A stretch of 64,000 nucleotides of DNA, taken from assembly GCA_963920705.1 (NCBI GenBank), contig OY987240.1:6784766-6848765 (forward strand), read 5' to 3'. Below are positions 43,601-54,099 of the stretch, piece by piece. The translations under genes and the position numbers were made by a program. Below the pieces are notes generated by a model. It did not search any database. It had not been told where the DNA came from and saw only the letters and a program-made list of their open reading frames with translations. The stretch's first letter is position 1. The number at the start of each line of letters is the position of its first letter. This DNA comes from Odiellus spinosus. Lineage: Eukaryota > Arthropoda > Arachnida > Opiliones > Phalangiidae.

Positions 43601-46600
43601 CTGGTCGATTTGCCGGAAATGGGCCCTTGTCTCATAGCCGCGCCGCCATCTTTTTGTAGTAACAGGTTGCCAGACTATTTCTAATTTTATTTTCCCAGGG
43701 CTCCCAGCGCATAGCCAAGAAAAAATTATAGGTATTATAGGTTTTAAAAGTCAAAAATATAGGTAATTTATAGGTCCATAAATATCAATTTATAGGACTT
43801 TTTATAGGTTTTTAGTTTAGAAAAATAAAGGTTTTATAGGTAGATTTCGCAATATAGGTTCTATAGCCTCTAGACCTGTCCCTCTGCCTTTCTTGGCACT
43901 ACTAGCTACTCACGCCCCTCTCGACAGTCTACCTAACCTCTAAAAAAATAGAGTAATAATTACCAATTACCTAGGAGAGGAAACCTTTCTGCCACAGCTT
44001 AGTTCTTTGCAATCATTTGCACTTTTTCAAGCAAAAGTATATTTTTTATAGTTATATAGTTCATTCCTTTCGAATTTTATCACCGAAATTGAACAAATTC
44101 CCCACAAAATAGGTATTATAGGTTAAAAAGTGAAATTATAGGTTTTTATAGGATCACTTCAGAATTATAGGTAATTATAGGTATTATAGGTGGTCTGGGA
44201 GCCCTGTTTTCCACAAACCAAATTCAAGTTGTTAGTCCAACGCTTCCTATATGATAAAGTATAGGAGGCGTTGGTTAGTCTGTAGCTATTTTCACACTAC
44301 AAAAAGATGGTGGACGATCACGTGACAAAAAGTTTTCCCCGCCAAAATTTTCGCGAGGTTCTCTAGACTTCCGGTTTTGGAAATCGACCAGGACTATAGG
44401 TTCGTTTTGAAAAGATTTCTCTAACCCTTGGTTTGTTGCGAAAGTATAAAGCCTATGTTTAGTTAAAATTACATTATTAAACCTCCTAAATATTGTTATA
44501 AAACAATACATTACCTCTATAATTTTTCGGATAACCCTAATTCCATTTTCGACTAAATATTTTAATTGAGAACTTCAATGCATTAATTTAAAATATACCT
44601 GTACTTCTAAATTTAGCACTATTCGGCTCTTATTAAAACCAGAATAAACTAGCAGTAGCAGACGAAAAAGTAGGCTTAAAAATCGGTGGCACCTACAGCT
44701 CGGAAGTGCAGCTTCCCTGTTATGCTTTTTGTGACGTGTTTCCGGGAAAATATTAACAAGTTGATCAAGACCAAAATAATTTATAATACGGCCTATTGTA
44801 AATGAAGTAACATTTTCCGAAAGATTGTTAAAAATGGTACAAAATATATATTGACACGCCACATTACAGGCAGCCAAGTTGTCCTATAATTTCTATCAAA
44901 TTCTATATTTTCAAAGTTGTACTATATTTCCTTGAAATGTCCTATAATTTTGACCTAGACCATTTTTCTTGAGTACTTATTTATCTAAGGGCACATTTTG
45001 CGATCCATAACTTGAATGTTGCTCATAAGTAGGCCCTATTAGCCAATTTTGACAGTTCTTAAAAGGAAATCAAATTAACGAGGCGCCTGAAATTCTTCGT
45101 GTCTACATTAAAGTCAGGCTGTCACGAATTTTTCATCAACTCCTATTGAATATTGAGTTGCATTTCCGAAAGATCATCAAAAATGATTCAAAATATATAC
45201 TGACATGCCATATTACAGGCAGCCAAGTGCTCCTTTAAATGTCCTATAATGTCGCATAATTTTGACCTAGACCATTTATCTATATACTTATCAAAGGGCA
45301 CATTTTGCAATCGAAAATTAAGATTTGTATAACCTTTCACTGCATTACGTTTCTAGAATCCTAAAAGGGTGGGTCGAAATCATACCGAACACTTAAAAGT
45401 TTCGGTAAATTGAGTAGCATTTTCCGAAAGATTGCTAAAAACCATTCAAAATATATATTGACACGCCACATTACAGGCAGCTCATTGGTCCTATGATTTC
45501 TATAATCAGAGTTTACACTTGGGTAAGAAAAATAGCTTTGCATTAATTATTATTTAATTTGTATGTGAATAATTCTAGGTGTAAGCCGGCATATAGGTTT
45601 TACACTCTTACAAAACATAGCTTTAAAGGGTAAATGAAAACTGCTATATCACTTTCTTGATTTTACGTTTTTCTGAATCTACGTTATCGAAAATCTAAGA
45701 AAAATATCAACTCTTATTTTTAAGAATCTCCTAAATATGAAATAAAAGGTTTTAAAGATCGGACTTAGTTGTCTGCTACAAAAAAGCCTGGAGCCCCTGT
45801 GTTTCAATTTCCGAGGTAAGTACCCGACCAATAGGGGCCGTTTAAAACACGTGACCCCAGAGAAACCATATATATCATATATATAATCAGGCTAAATACC
45901 TTTGATAGCGAAATAACTGCTCGAAATTGTGTTTAACTTTATTTAAAAAGCATTAATTCATCTAAATAAATTTATTTAAGTCGCAACGCCCGCTTAAGCG
46001 TAGTAAAAATGAATAATCTCTTAAAAATGCTAAGCCTAAATCAAACCTAAAACGTAAATGAATTTCAAACTCACGCGCCTTTATTCAATTTAAAGTTCTA
46101 TATCACGCGCTTTGGAGGCGGCGCTCGCGTTTCTAGGAGGCTATGGTAATATAAACTATACTATACACGAGCACGCGGGATTTCGCGAGAGCGCCTATTG
46201 GTCGGGTACTTACCTCGTAAATTGAAACACAGGGGCTCCATGCTTTTTTGTAGCAGACAACTAAATCCGATCTTTAAAACCTTTTTTTATCATATTTAGG
46301 AGATGTTTAAAAATAAGAGTTGATATTTTTCTTAGGTTTGCGATAACGTAGATTCAGAAAAACGTAAAATCAAGAAAGTGATATAGCAGTTTTCATTTAC
46401 CCTTTAAGGTTGAATAAGAGAAAAATACTTGTATCTTACCTCTTTAATCGTAAAAGCATTGTAGAAATCTTCCGCTGTACATTTAAAAGATTCACTCATT
46501 TTAATCTCACCAGTATCTAGTTTAACACCAGGAGTAGACACTGGACTCTTCTTTCCATTTTTTAACTAAAATATGAAAATTTTATGTAATATTTTATAGA

Positions 46601-49600
46601 AATACATTGACCAAAATATGATAGAAAATTACACCAGAAATCATGAAACACATATCAAAGCATATTATTGGCTTTTGAAACTTATCTCCTCAATGCGAGT
46701 GGCATTAAGTGGAAGGATTGGGCCTACACTAAAAAGAGTTAAGTGAATAGTGTAATTTTCTATCACATTCTTGGTGCCAGGAGTTTATAAGAAACCCCTT
46801 GTTTTAGGGGTACTAGTATGAAACATTGTGAAAAACGGTAAACAACAAAGTTTCATCGTATAACTCTGTAAATTGAGACATCGCTTTCCTAGCATTCAAA
46901 TATTTCCACCTTTTTTTACATGCCCAAACATTATCCTACACTATCTTCCTGAACTATTTTCCGTGTTGTTATTCGAAAACTGCGGCACTATGCAGCTCTT
47001 TTTAACACATACGCTTGAAAGTTCAAACTATAACAGTTGAGGAACTTTTATAGACTTCTGGTTTTCATAGTTCAATCACGTAAGTCACTCGCGGAAATAG
47101 TTGTGTTTGGGTGTTCACCCAGTAAAGATTGCCCATTTTTTGGTTACAATAAAAAAACATAGTTTTACAACTTCATTCAACAAAGACAAGTCTCTTTAAT
47201 AATTAATAAATATAATTAATAAATATTTTTATTTTAAAGGGATAGAACCAAGTTAATTACTGGTAACCAATCCGCAAAACAATTGATGAAACTGATAGAT
47301 TTCCAAACGAGGAGTACAAAAATATATATATAATTTGTTTTTAATTTTAAAATTAAATTTAAATGTGTTGTTTTTCGACACTGGCGCTAGCTGCTGGCAA
47401 ATCCGCGAAACCTCGTACAGACGTCAAAATGGCGTTTGATACCATCCTCCTTTCAACCTCCCCCTATGACCCATTAAAGGTTTCCACCTAACCGTAGATT
47501 TTATCCCATTCCAGAATTTAAAGCTTTAATTAGCTATTCCTCTCCTCTTCTTGTTATGTTGTCTGTTCGTTAATCATTTAAAATTTTCTTGTTTGGAGGA
47601 CATCTGATTAATTATAGAAGTTCACATAATATTGTGTTTCAAATAAGATTTTTCCAAATAAAAACCCTTTCATGTGTTTGCGAGTGTCTTACGATTTAAT
47701 CTAGACCCTAAGCCTTTTTTAGGTGGCGATCGAGCTACGAGCCCGAGCTTTGCGAAGACTCTCGGCTGCCACTGAGTCTCCCTGTCGCCGATCATCGGTT
47801 GTTCGTGTGAGAACGGCGAACGGGAGAGCGTATGTGCCACGGATTACGCCTATGCATAGTACTGAGAAAGTTTTTTAAAATATGGCCACTATCAAAGTTC
47901 AGGCGGGAAGGTGAAAAAATATAAATCCAGTTTAATTATAATTCAATAAGAGATTTCTAAGCTCCTCGATGACGGCGATAGGTGAATCCCAAACACGCCG
48001 AAGCTCTTGCCATACACACGCTTGATGGTTTTTTCACTCCTATACACCCCCATATTCACTACTAAAATCCTATTTCTCTTCGACAGGTTCCCTGTTGGAT
48101 AATGTCCATTACACAGTTTGAATTTTTAAACTTCTAACTTTTTTTCTCTTAATTTTATGAAATTTTTTGGAACTTTTAAAGGTCTCCACATTTAGGCATA
48201 CTTTTCTTTACGTAAACACCTCATGTTTATACACGTTGGAAAAACTTGGTTCTATCCCTTTAAGAAATTATATTTGCGGATTCAATAACATAAGACAGAA
48301 AATTGTGGAGTACAGCCAAGTTATGAAGTTGGTGACTTCGATAATGATGAAAAATTGTTGTTAGTGATTGAGTTTTAACGTTGCTAGTGTAGGCTAGCTC
48401 TTTTTCCCATGTGGGACTGTCCATAAATTACGTCACACGATTTAGGGGAGAGGGGGTTTTTCTCTGTGATGCAAGGAGGTAGCGGCATGGAATAACAACA
48501 ATGGGAAGGTTCGTGTAACGTTATAACTACGGTCGCCCAAACATCTCCCGTTGCTGGCGCTGATGCACTAATGCGCATTTTACTTGCGGGTAATTCCAGC
48601 ACTGATTTTACCACCTGGTCTACCCTACTTTCTGCAATTTGAATGAAAACTTGTACCTAGGGTTTTTTGGACCGTAGAACTCGGACTTTCAGTTTTGAGG
48701 AAGATCTGTTCAGTACTTTTGGAGACATGAATTGTCACTTTTTGGAGATTTGACCTTCACCCCCAACAGTAACCCCTGTTTTTTTTCAGCTACTAGTTTA
48801 GATAAAAACACTCAAAGGGTCTCATTTTAAAGGTAATGGCGAGCTCTTTTCAAAAAAAAAGAAAAAAAAAAACCTCGTTTTAATCTGTCTCAAAATTAAC
48901 AATGACCTTTGACCTTGAAAATAGCTCATCATTGATTTTCAAAATTATATTTTTTTCTGAATTTTCTGCCTACGGTTTAGTAGCGTACCAAAAATAGCGA
49001 GGTAAAATTTCTCGTTTTCGAGAAAAAAATAAATTCTACCCCCTAGTGCAAAAAAACCATATAAAAAAATCTTACATAAAATGAAAAATATATATGTACA
49101 TTATTTATTTAATTTTGAACAAAATGTTGGAATATGCTTATTCAACCTTTAGGTTATCTTCATCTGGCAGGTTCAAAAGGAGATATCCGCCTTTGGCAGA
49201 TCTTCAAACTCCAAAGAATTATTCAACCCTTTTACAATGTAATACTCTCCTTCATAGATAGAAACCAAAAACACTGACTTCGCAAACCTCTCGTTTTCAG
49301 TTTCGGCTCTATCCCAGTTTTGAGATATTGTAACCATGTCTTTCAGTTCCGTAACTAAGGCCACTTTAAGAGACAAAATTGTTATGGGTATGAAATTATG
49401 AAACCTTTGTGCCTCCTTTACAGTTTAAGCTTATTCAAATAGATCTGCCAAAGAAATAGTTGTTTCATTTATTTCACAGTCTGACACTAATATGAATTCA
49501 GTGATTCAACATTGATAGAAGAATCTTGGCAAAATTCAAACACCTCGTGCAGTATTTGGCTTGAATTAGTATTAGTGTCAGAAAACTATTTCTTTAGCAG

Positions 49601-52600
49601 ATCGATACCCTTAATAATTATATCTCTTAAAGTGGCCTTAGTTTCGGAAATAGAAGACAAGTGGTAACAATGTCTCCAAGCTGGGATAGAGAGCTGAAAT
49701 TAAAAATGAAACAGAAAACGAGAGGTTTGCGAAGGGAGAGTTTTTGGTTTCCATCTATGAAGGAGAGTATCAAGCTGGGTTTTCAAAGGAGCGGGCAAAA
49801 ATCCAGCGGGCGCGAGAAAAAACTGAAATATCTCGCTCCCGCTAAGCAAAAGACCGTTTTCATTAAAGCGAGTTTTTGCGCGAGAGAGTGTAAATCGCGG
49901 GAAAGAGGGTAAAAAAAAAAATCGCTACCCGCTCCGATCTAACTCGATTAGATATTCTCGCTCCGCTTTCATTTTCTCGCACCCGCTGGATTTTTGCCCG
50001 CTACCCGCTCCTTTGAAAACCCAGCTTTACAGTGTAAAACTGTTGAATAATTCTTTTGAGTTTGAAGATTTGCCAAAGGCAGGTATCTCCTTCTGATCCT
50101 TCCAACAGTTCTATATAAGCCCAAAAAATTGCTTCGTATATCTAAATACTGTCTAAAAGATAAGGAAAACCTTGTAACGGGGATGGTAAAGGGATCCCTA
50201 GGTATGGGGATAAGGGCTTATTTCCAGCATAGGTTCCTGTGGCTTTCCCTAGGAGATTTATCCCTAGGTGTTGCCGCGGGCCTCCATCTACCCTAGATTC
50301 TCGACCCTGTGAGACCAAGTCACCTAGGATAAAAGGAAGACATAAACCCAGCCTCGGGGCAGATTCCCGGTCGATGCCCAGGATACCAGTTCTACCCAAT
50401 GCTTAGTTCTGTACTTAAAAGTCCTGTTGATAATTAAATTGCTTTTTTAAACTAGTTAACTGTCTGATTAATGAGTAAATAGATTAGCGCACAGTTACAA
50501 CCTTAAGGTTTAATAAGCATATACCACCATTTTTGTCAAAAATAAAAAAAAATAAAACATATTTATTCATTTTAATTAAGATTTTTTTATATGGTTTTAT
50601 TGCACTAGGGGGTAGAAAAGCCCCGTTTTTTTTTGTTCTCGAAAACGAGAAATTTTACCATCGCAATTTTTGATACACTACTAAACCGAGGGAAGAGAAT
50701 TCATAAAAAAATATAATTTTAAATCGATGATGAGCTATTTTCAAGGTCAAAGGTCACGTGTTAAAAACCACTATTTTTCATTGTTTATTTTAAGACAGTT
50801 TAAAACGAAGTCATTTTACGAAAAGAGCTTTGAGTTTTTCATCTCAACTAGTGGCTGAGAAAAACGGAGGGTACTGTTTTGGGGGTCAAAGTCAAATCTC
50901 CAAAAAGTGACAATTCATATCACCAAAACTACTGAACGGATCTTCCTCAAAATTGAAAATCCGAGTTTTATGGTCCAAAAAAACCCTAGGAACAAGTTTT
51001 CTGTCAAATTGAAAAAAGTAGGGTAGACCAGGTGGTAAAATCTGTTCTGGAATTACCCTAACTGATGTTAGGCGATTTTATGGCCGTATTTTAAAGCTTT
51101 TAGCTACGGTGCTACTTGTTTTCGATTTATTCGACGAAGTATCTCTGACTTTGCTCGGGCGCGTGGCTGACGGAAACTACATAATAAATAATTACTTTTT
51201 TAAAAATAATAAAAATACTGAAGTTTAATTTTCAAAGTTTCTCATGACGAGGAGCGTTTCCATTTTAGATGTTTCTTTCTTAAACTCTCATAATCATAAC
51301 CAGAATGCCTCTTTTCCTCTCGCTTTCTCACATGAGTGAAAAGTTCCAGCTCACCCTTTTTTGACCACATGTATATCACTTTTATATATTCCCCTACAAT
51401 CCTTTAAATGGAGGTGGTCCCCTATATGTTTATAGACCGTTGTATGATGTATTGCCCACCGATAATGCGCAGTTATAAACTAACGCCAGCCAACACCGAA
51501 AATTAGTCACGCGAAGCGAGATTTCTATAGTATCGAACCTTCCCGTTGTTATTCCATGGTAGGGGGTACGTCACATTTTTTTTATTTTATACAAAAATAT
51601 TTTCTATCCATTTTAGAAAAATGTGTTCCCACGTTATCCTCCCATTACGCGTGGGAAAGGCGTCGTTTTTATTATTAGTTTGTAAGTCAGGAATGCATCA
51701 TCTAGGAAGATTAAGGGGGATGGAACGGCAGCCAATATAACTGAACCCATCCGTGAAAAGTCTGAAGATGACGTAGTTTCTTCTCTCGCTTGTGTAGCCC
51801 AAGATGTTAACTGCGCAATTTTTGTCCGCACCATGTGACATACCTAGATCATCGTGTCAAATTACAGAAAGAAGAGAAGAAAACTACATTATCTTCAGAC
51901 TTTTAACCGAGGTATTCAGCTAGACGGGCCGCTGTTCCATCCCCCTAAATATTCCTCCGTTCTCTCCTTCTCTAGCATGCGCGAAACTAGGCTGCGCATT
52001 AGAAAATATAGTAACAAGCATTGCTGGGGATGGGGGAGTAAAATATAGTTTTAACAACTTTGGTTTCAACTGTATCAATAAAATATAAATCTACTGTAAA
52101 TTCATTGTTTTCATATTTTAGGGGGTATTGGTGGTGTTTGTGTGACGTACACTCTATAAGCGGGGGGTACGCTGCTTCGTGACGATGGGGAAGGGCGGTA
52201 AAAAATTTGACTTTTTCCCGTGACAGTTTATAGACAGTCCCTAAACGTTTTTTCCTATAAATTCCAAGTGATACCAATAATCCATAGAAGCTAACACACA
52301 AGAACAGTCACATACTGGTGAGTGTGGTCTACTCTGAATTTTAGGGAAAAAATTGCAAAATTATACTAATGCAATATGGATTAGCAACTGACGTGTCTGA
52401 TGTTGCCGCTGGGGTAACCCGTCTCCGATGGTTCTTGCTGTTAAGTGATCATGATTGTAGCATATAACCAATTTTCTATAATGGAAAGTCTTTTTTCTTG
52501 TTTTCATTTCTGTGCGCTTTTCTGGATTATTGGTGCTAACAGGAATTCATATTTAAATATAGACAGAATATGTTAAGCTATCAAGAACAAAACCTACATT

Positions 52601-52722
52601 ATTCACAATCGTGGAATCAACAGGTGATTTATCCTTCGTTGAGGAATTAATCGTAACGCTTGAATTAGAATGGGCATCTTTAGTTGGCAGGATCATTCCA
52701 TGAGAAAACTCTTTTTTCAAAC
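37619..52722 (-). CDS. AHSA1: AHSA1, activator of Hsp90 ATPase (last five exons)
   Basis: AHSA1 binds the middle domain of Hsp90 through its N-terminal half and stimulates its ATPase; its C-terminal half carries the AHSA1/START-like fold. Exons in coding order: 52598-52722 (KKEFSHGMILPTKD), 46440-46565 (TPGVKLDTGEIKMSESFK), 41804-41905 (MVQAFTQGNCVIELEKNGKF), 38903-38950 (KKIVQNWRFKSWP), 37619-37795 (DGHFSQVLIEINQ to REGWRRYYWDSMKRTFGFG, stop at 37619-37621). All borders are GT..AG; the first exon begins with two bases of a split codon and the rest are phase 0, giving 191 residues. Human AHSA1 ends RFKSWPEGHF...GWQRYYFEGIKQTFGYG, a close match. The Hsp90-binding N-terminal ~150 residues were not found, so those exons are probably beyond 64000 or hidden in diverged DNA. 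Introns here are large and full of elements. Confidence 0.92.
38611..38799. mobile_element. CCCTTAC-ended foldback MITE, copy 2 (AHSA1 intron)
   Basis: Ends CCTTACAGAAAAAAGTTAGT and GGTAAGGG with CT on both sides (38609-38610, 38800-38801). It has the same self-complementary AAGACTTCCCCAAGAC body as the copy at 12931, in the opposite orientation. It lies about 100 bp from the AHSA1 exon at 38903-38950. Confidence 0.88.
39130..39450 (+). pseudogene. LINE reverse transcriptase fragment
   Basis: Forward frames read GFGKSTVTNLLSALSSWFEA, IIYLDVVKAFESIPHP and later VCLPLLFMIYI. These correspond to the TNLL, LDxxKAFDxVxH and PLLFxxYI motifs of non-LTR reverse transcriptases. Pieces fall in different frames and both ends are missing, so this is a short dead fragment. 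The exact clade cannot be told; it is in an AHSA1 intron, opposite strand. Confidence 0.7.
39480..41190. other. AHSA1 intron DNA with dispersed repeat, no gene seen
   Basis: AT-rich with A runs near 40180 and 40850. About 40786-41120 is the diverged copy of the repeat at 36960-37350. No exon-like block with splice sites was recognised, and the frames at 40572 and 40693 are low-complexity. Confidence 0.4.
41191..41373. mobile_element. CCCTTAC-ended foldback MITE, copy 3
   Basis: Starts CCCTTAACGAAAAAAGTTTG and ends TTTTTGGTAAGGG. It is slightly shorter than other copies through small deletions in the central palindrome. Flanking dinucleotides are AA and TT, so no direct duplication is visible here. 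Confidence 0.85.
41559..41747. mobile_element. CCCTTAC-ended foldback MITE, copy 4
   Basis: Starts CCCTTACGAAAAAAATTAGT and ends CCGTAAGGG, flanked by AT on both sides (41557-41558, 41748-41749). It is inverted relative to copy 3, which is only 185 bp away, and lies 57 bp from the AHSA1 exon at 41804-41905. The 67-codon frame across it is a repeat artefact. Confidence 0.88.
41989..43055. mobile_element. TIR element with GGTGGTGGCGGG ends
   Basis: GGTGGTGGCGGGTAATTCCG at 41989 is mirrored by CGGAATTTCCCGCCACCACC ending at 43055. The interior (1.07 kb) repeats the AATTCCGTCC motif (for example near 42155 and 42640). No transposase is encoded and the target duplication is unclear. It lies in the large AHSA1 intron. 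Confidence 0.65.
43696..44206. mobile_element. TATAGG-rich element with CAGGGCTCCCAG ends
   Basis: The termini CAGGGCTCCCAG and CTGGGAGCCCTG are perfect inverses. TTTTCC flanks both sides (43690-43695 and 44207-44212). Both subterminal regions are crowded with TATAGG motifs (TATAGGTATTATAGG type). CAGGG ends suggest hAT, but the direct repeat is only 6 bp. A similar TATAGGA-rich patch lies at 54310-54385. Confidence 0.7.
44795..45510. repeat. Three diverged direct repeats
   Basis: The block TTTTCCGAAAGATTGTTAAA ... TTGACACGCCACATTACAGG recurs at about 44813-44880, 45165-45235 and 45418-45485. The first two copies are followed by matching TTTTGACCTAGACCATTT and GGGCACATTTTGC stretches. Spacing is about 350 and 250 bp. 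Probably tandem duplication of part of an unidentified element. Confidence 0.7.
45627..46403. mobile_element. TTAA-flanked foldback element, AGGGTAAATG ends
   Basis: 777 bp. AGGGTAAATGAAAACTGC at the left and its inverse at the right, with arms of about 225 bp that align nearly throughout, and TTAA immediately outside both ends (45623-45626, 46404-46407). The core is CpG-rich (near 46100-46200). It ends 36 bp from the AHSA1 exon at 46440-46565, within the donor-side intron flank. Confidence 0.82.
46600..47233. other. AHSA1 intron DNA, nothing recognised
   Basis: AT-rich DNA upstream of the exon at 46440-46565. I see neither coding blocks nor clear repeat boundaries in it. Confidence 0.4.
47238..48259. 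mobile_element. TTAA-flanked element, AGGGATAGAACC ends
   Basis: 1022 bp with ends AGGGATAGAACCAAGTT and its perfect inverse, flanked by TTAA at 47234-47237 and 48260-48263. Beyond the 17-bp ends the arms diverge. A CpG-bearing stretch lies at 47720-47830. No coding capacity. It is a second TTAA family in the AHSA1 introns, with different ends from 45627-46403 but the same leading AGGG. Confidence 0.8.
48589..51058. mobile_element. Large foldback, ~550-bp arms
   Basis: Left arm 48589-49120 (GGGTAATTCCAGCACTGATT) is mirrored by 50480-51058, including AAAAAGTGACAATTCAT and TAGGGTAGACCAGGTGGTAA in both. Arm similarity remains high. The loop holds an inverted duplication at about 49160-49470 and 49600-50100 and a GC-rich patch at 50157-50405 whose 85-codon reverse frame I do not recognise. 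Confidence 0.75.
49773..50029. mobile_element. Inner foldback with GCGGG-rich arms
   Basis: AGCTGGGTTTTCAAAGGAGC is mirrored by GCTCCTTTGAAAACCCAGCT. It interrupts the right copy of the loop duplication, whose left counterpart at about 49230 is uninterrupted, so the insertion point is visible by comparison. The body has inverted AAAAATCCAGCGGG / CCCGCTGGATTTTT segments. Confidence 0.75.
51745..51910. repeat. Small foldback
   Basis: GAAAAGTCTGAAGATGACGT at about 51756 is mirrored near 51905 (ACTACATTATCTTCAGACTT), with arms of about 40 bp around a loop of roughly 65-85 bp. It lies in the right flank of the palindrome nest. Confidence 0.55.
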
Positions 52723-53448
52723 CTATAAACCAGATTTTCTTTAAAAATCTCAACTCAGATTAAACTAAGTACAAGTGTTGGATTTTATCGTATTTAAACC
52801 AATACCAATATCACAATTTTTTTTAAACTAAACCCATACCGATATTTTAACCAATATCACAAATTTTTAAAAACTATATTGATATTTTAACTGATATGGA
52901 AAAGCTTGATCTTATAATACAAACGCACAGTTTTATACTATTTTTCTGAACACTGATAAAAAAATAAGTTTATCGCTGTAACCATTCTAGTTATTCAACC
53001 TGGCCCTTTGCTGATAGTATTAAACTACAGGGCTTTGCTTACTTTTATGGAACAGATTGATGCACTTTTGGAAAAACTATATTTTAAACATGCGACAGAA
53101 GAACCAAAAATTCAGAAAACTTCATTAAGGCATTCTTTATAAGATTCCCAATCAAATCATTGAAAAAAAGCGCTCTCAATCAGTTGCTCTATCGAAAAAG
53201 ACGAGAGTAAAATAACTTGCCTTACGAGAGCTTTATACCCAATGGAATATAAAAAAGTTGTGATCTCTGCTGCTCTGACTCACCCAGATTAAAATCTTTC
53301 CTCAGCAGAGTCGCTAGACATTCAGCACATTTTAAAAAGTTTTAACAGAATATTGCTTGCGCTTTTCAAGTATCAGTTAGAATTCACTTTTAAAGAGATT
53401 TCAATCTGAGCACGATTTCATGCTAATTCTGGGGTTAGCTTGGCTCAT

Positions 53449-54093
53449 GGGCGCCGGCAGAAAATTTTACAAGGGGGGGGGGGGGAGGCAAATGATAATT
53501 TAGGAAAAATGGGGGTCTGGAATTCTTTTATTTTTGGAAAACTTGAACTATAATTGTTTAACGTATCATTTAACCAAGCCTTATTAATGTACCGAAAAGT
53601 AAAACCAATAAGCTTAACTTGCCTAAGGTATACATCTTTCGTATTTTAACAAAAACTGCATGCATATGAGAGTATGACTAAGAGATCGACCGTTCTCACG
53701 TTTTTTTTTTTGACTCTTGTGAAAAAATAACCTTGAAAATTTAAATTAATCAAAACCTAGCATTCCCAGGCTTGGACCAGCTTCCTTAGCTCTGCAGTCT
53801 ACTGTAGAAATGTCTCGGGACTGCCTCTAATACTATTGTAATATTTTTTAACTAAATAAAATTAGAAACTTCATCCTTTAAACAAAAACCCTGTAAAAAT
53901 AATAAAGTTTAAAATATTTGGGATATATCTTTAACAGAAAACGTATTACTTTAATACTTTGCATGCTTTATTTTAAAAATATAAACCTGAAGCTAGACGG
54001 GGCAATCTGTGATCCCAGGGGGGGGGGGGGGGGCATGGCCAGTCCAGGGGGGGGGGGGCAATTGCCCCGTTTGCCACCCCTTGCGGGCGCCCG
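53449..54093. mobile_element. Element with GGGCGCC/GGCGCCC ends and poly-G tracts
   Basis: GGGCGCCGGCAGAAAATTTT at the left is mirrored by TGCGGGCGCCCGTG at the right. Runs of 12-17 G lie just inside both ends (near 53475, 54018 and 54042). The 68-codon frame at 53918-54124 is low-complexity (poly-Gly) and not a gene. The preceding stretch 52723-53448 shows no recognisable feature. Confidence 0.5.
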
Positions 54094-54099
54094 TGTAAG

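Larger units (their letters stand above)
48413..52242. mobile_element. Outer element of a Russian-doll palindrome nest
   Basis: GGGACTGTCCATAAATTACG at the left and an inverse ending GACAGTCCC at the right bracket 3.8 kb. Just inside, GGAATAACAACAATGGGAAG at 48489 is mirrored by CCTTCCCGTTGTTATTCC near 51538. Deeper lies the foldback 48589-51058, and in its loop a further inverted duplication carrying yet another foldback (49773-50029). Ends of this GGGACTGTC type are common in insect DNA transposons. No intact transposase is present. Confidence 0.55.

Noticed and set aside
50142-50399. 85-codon reverse frame as a gene
   Set aside because: It lies in the loop of a large foldback, and its Gly/Pro/Leu-rich sequence has no family features; the open frame is explained by local GC content.
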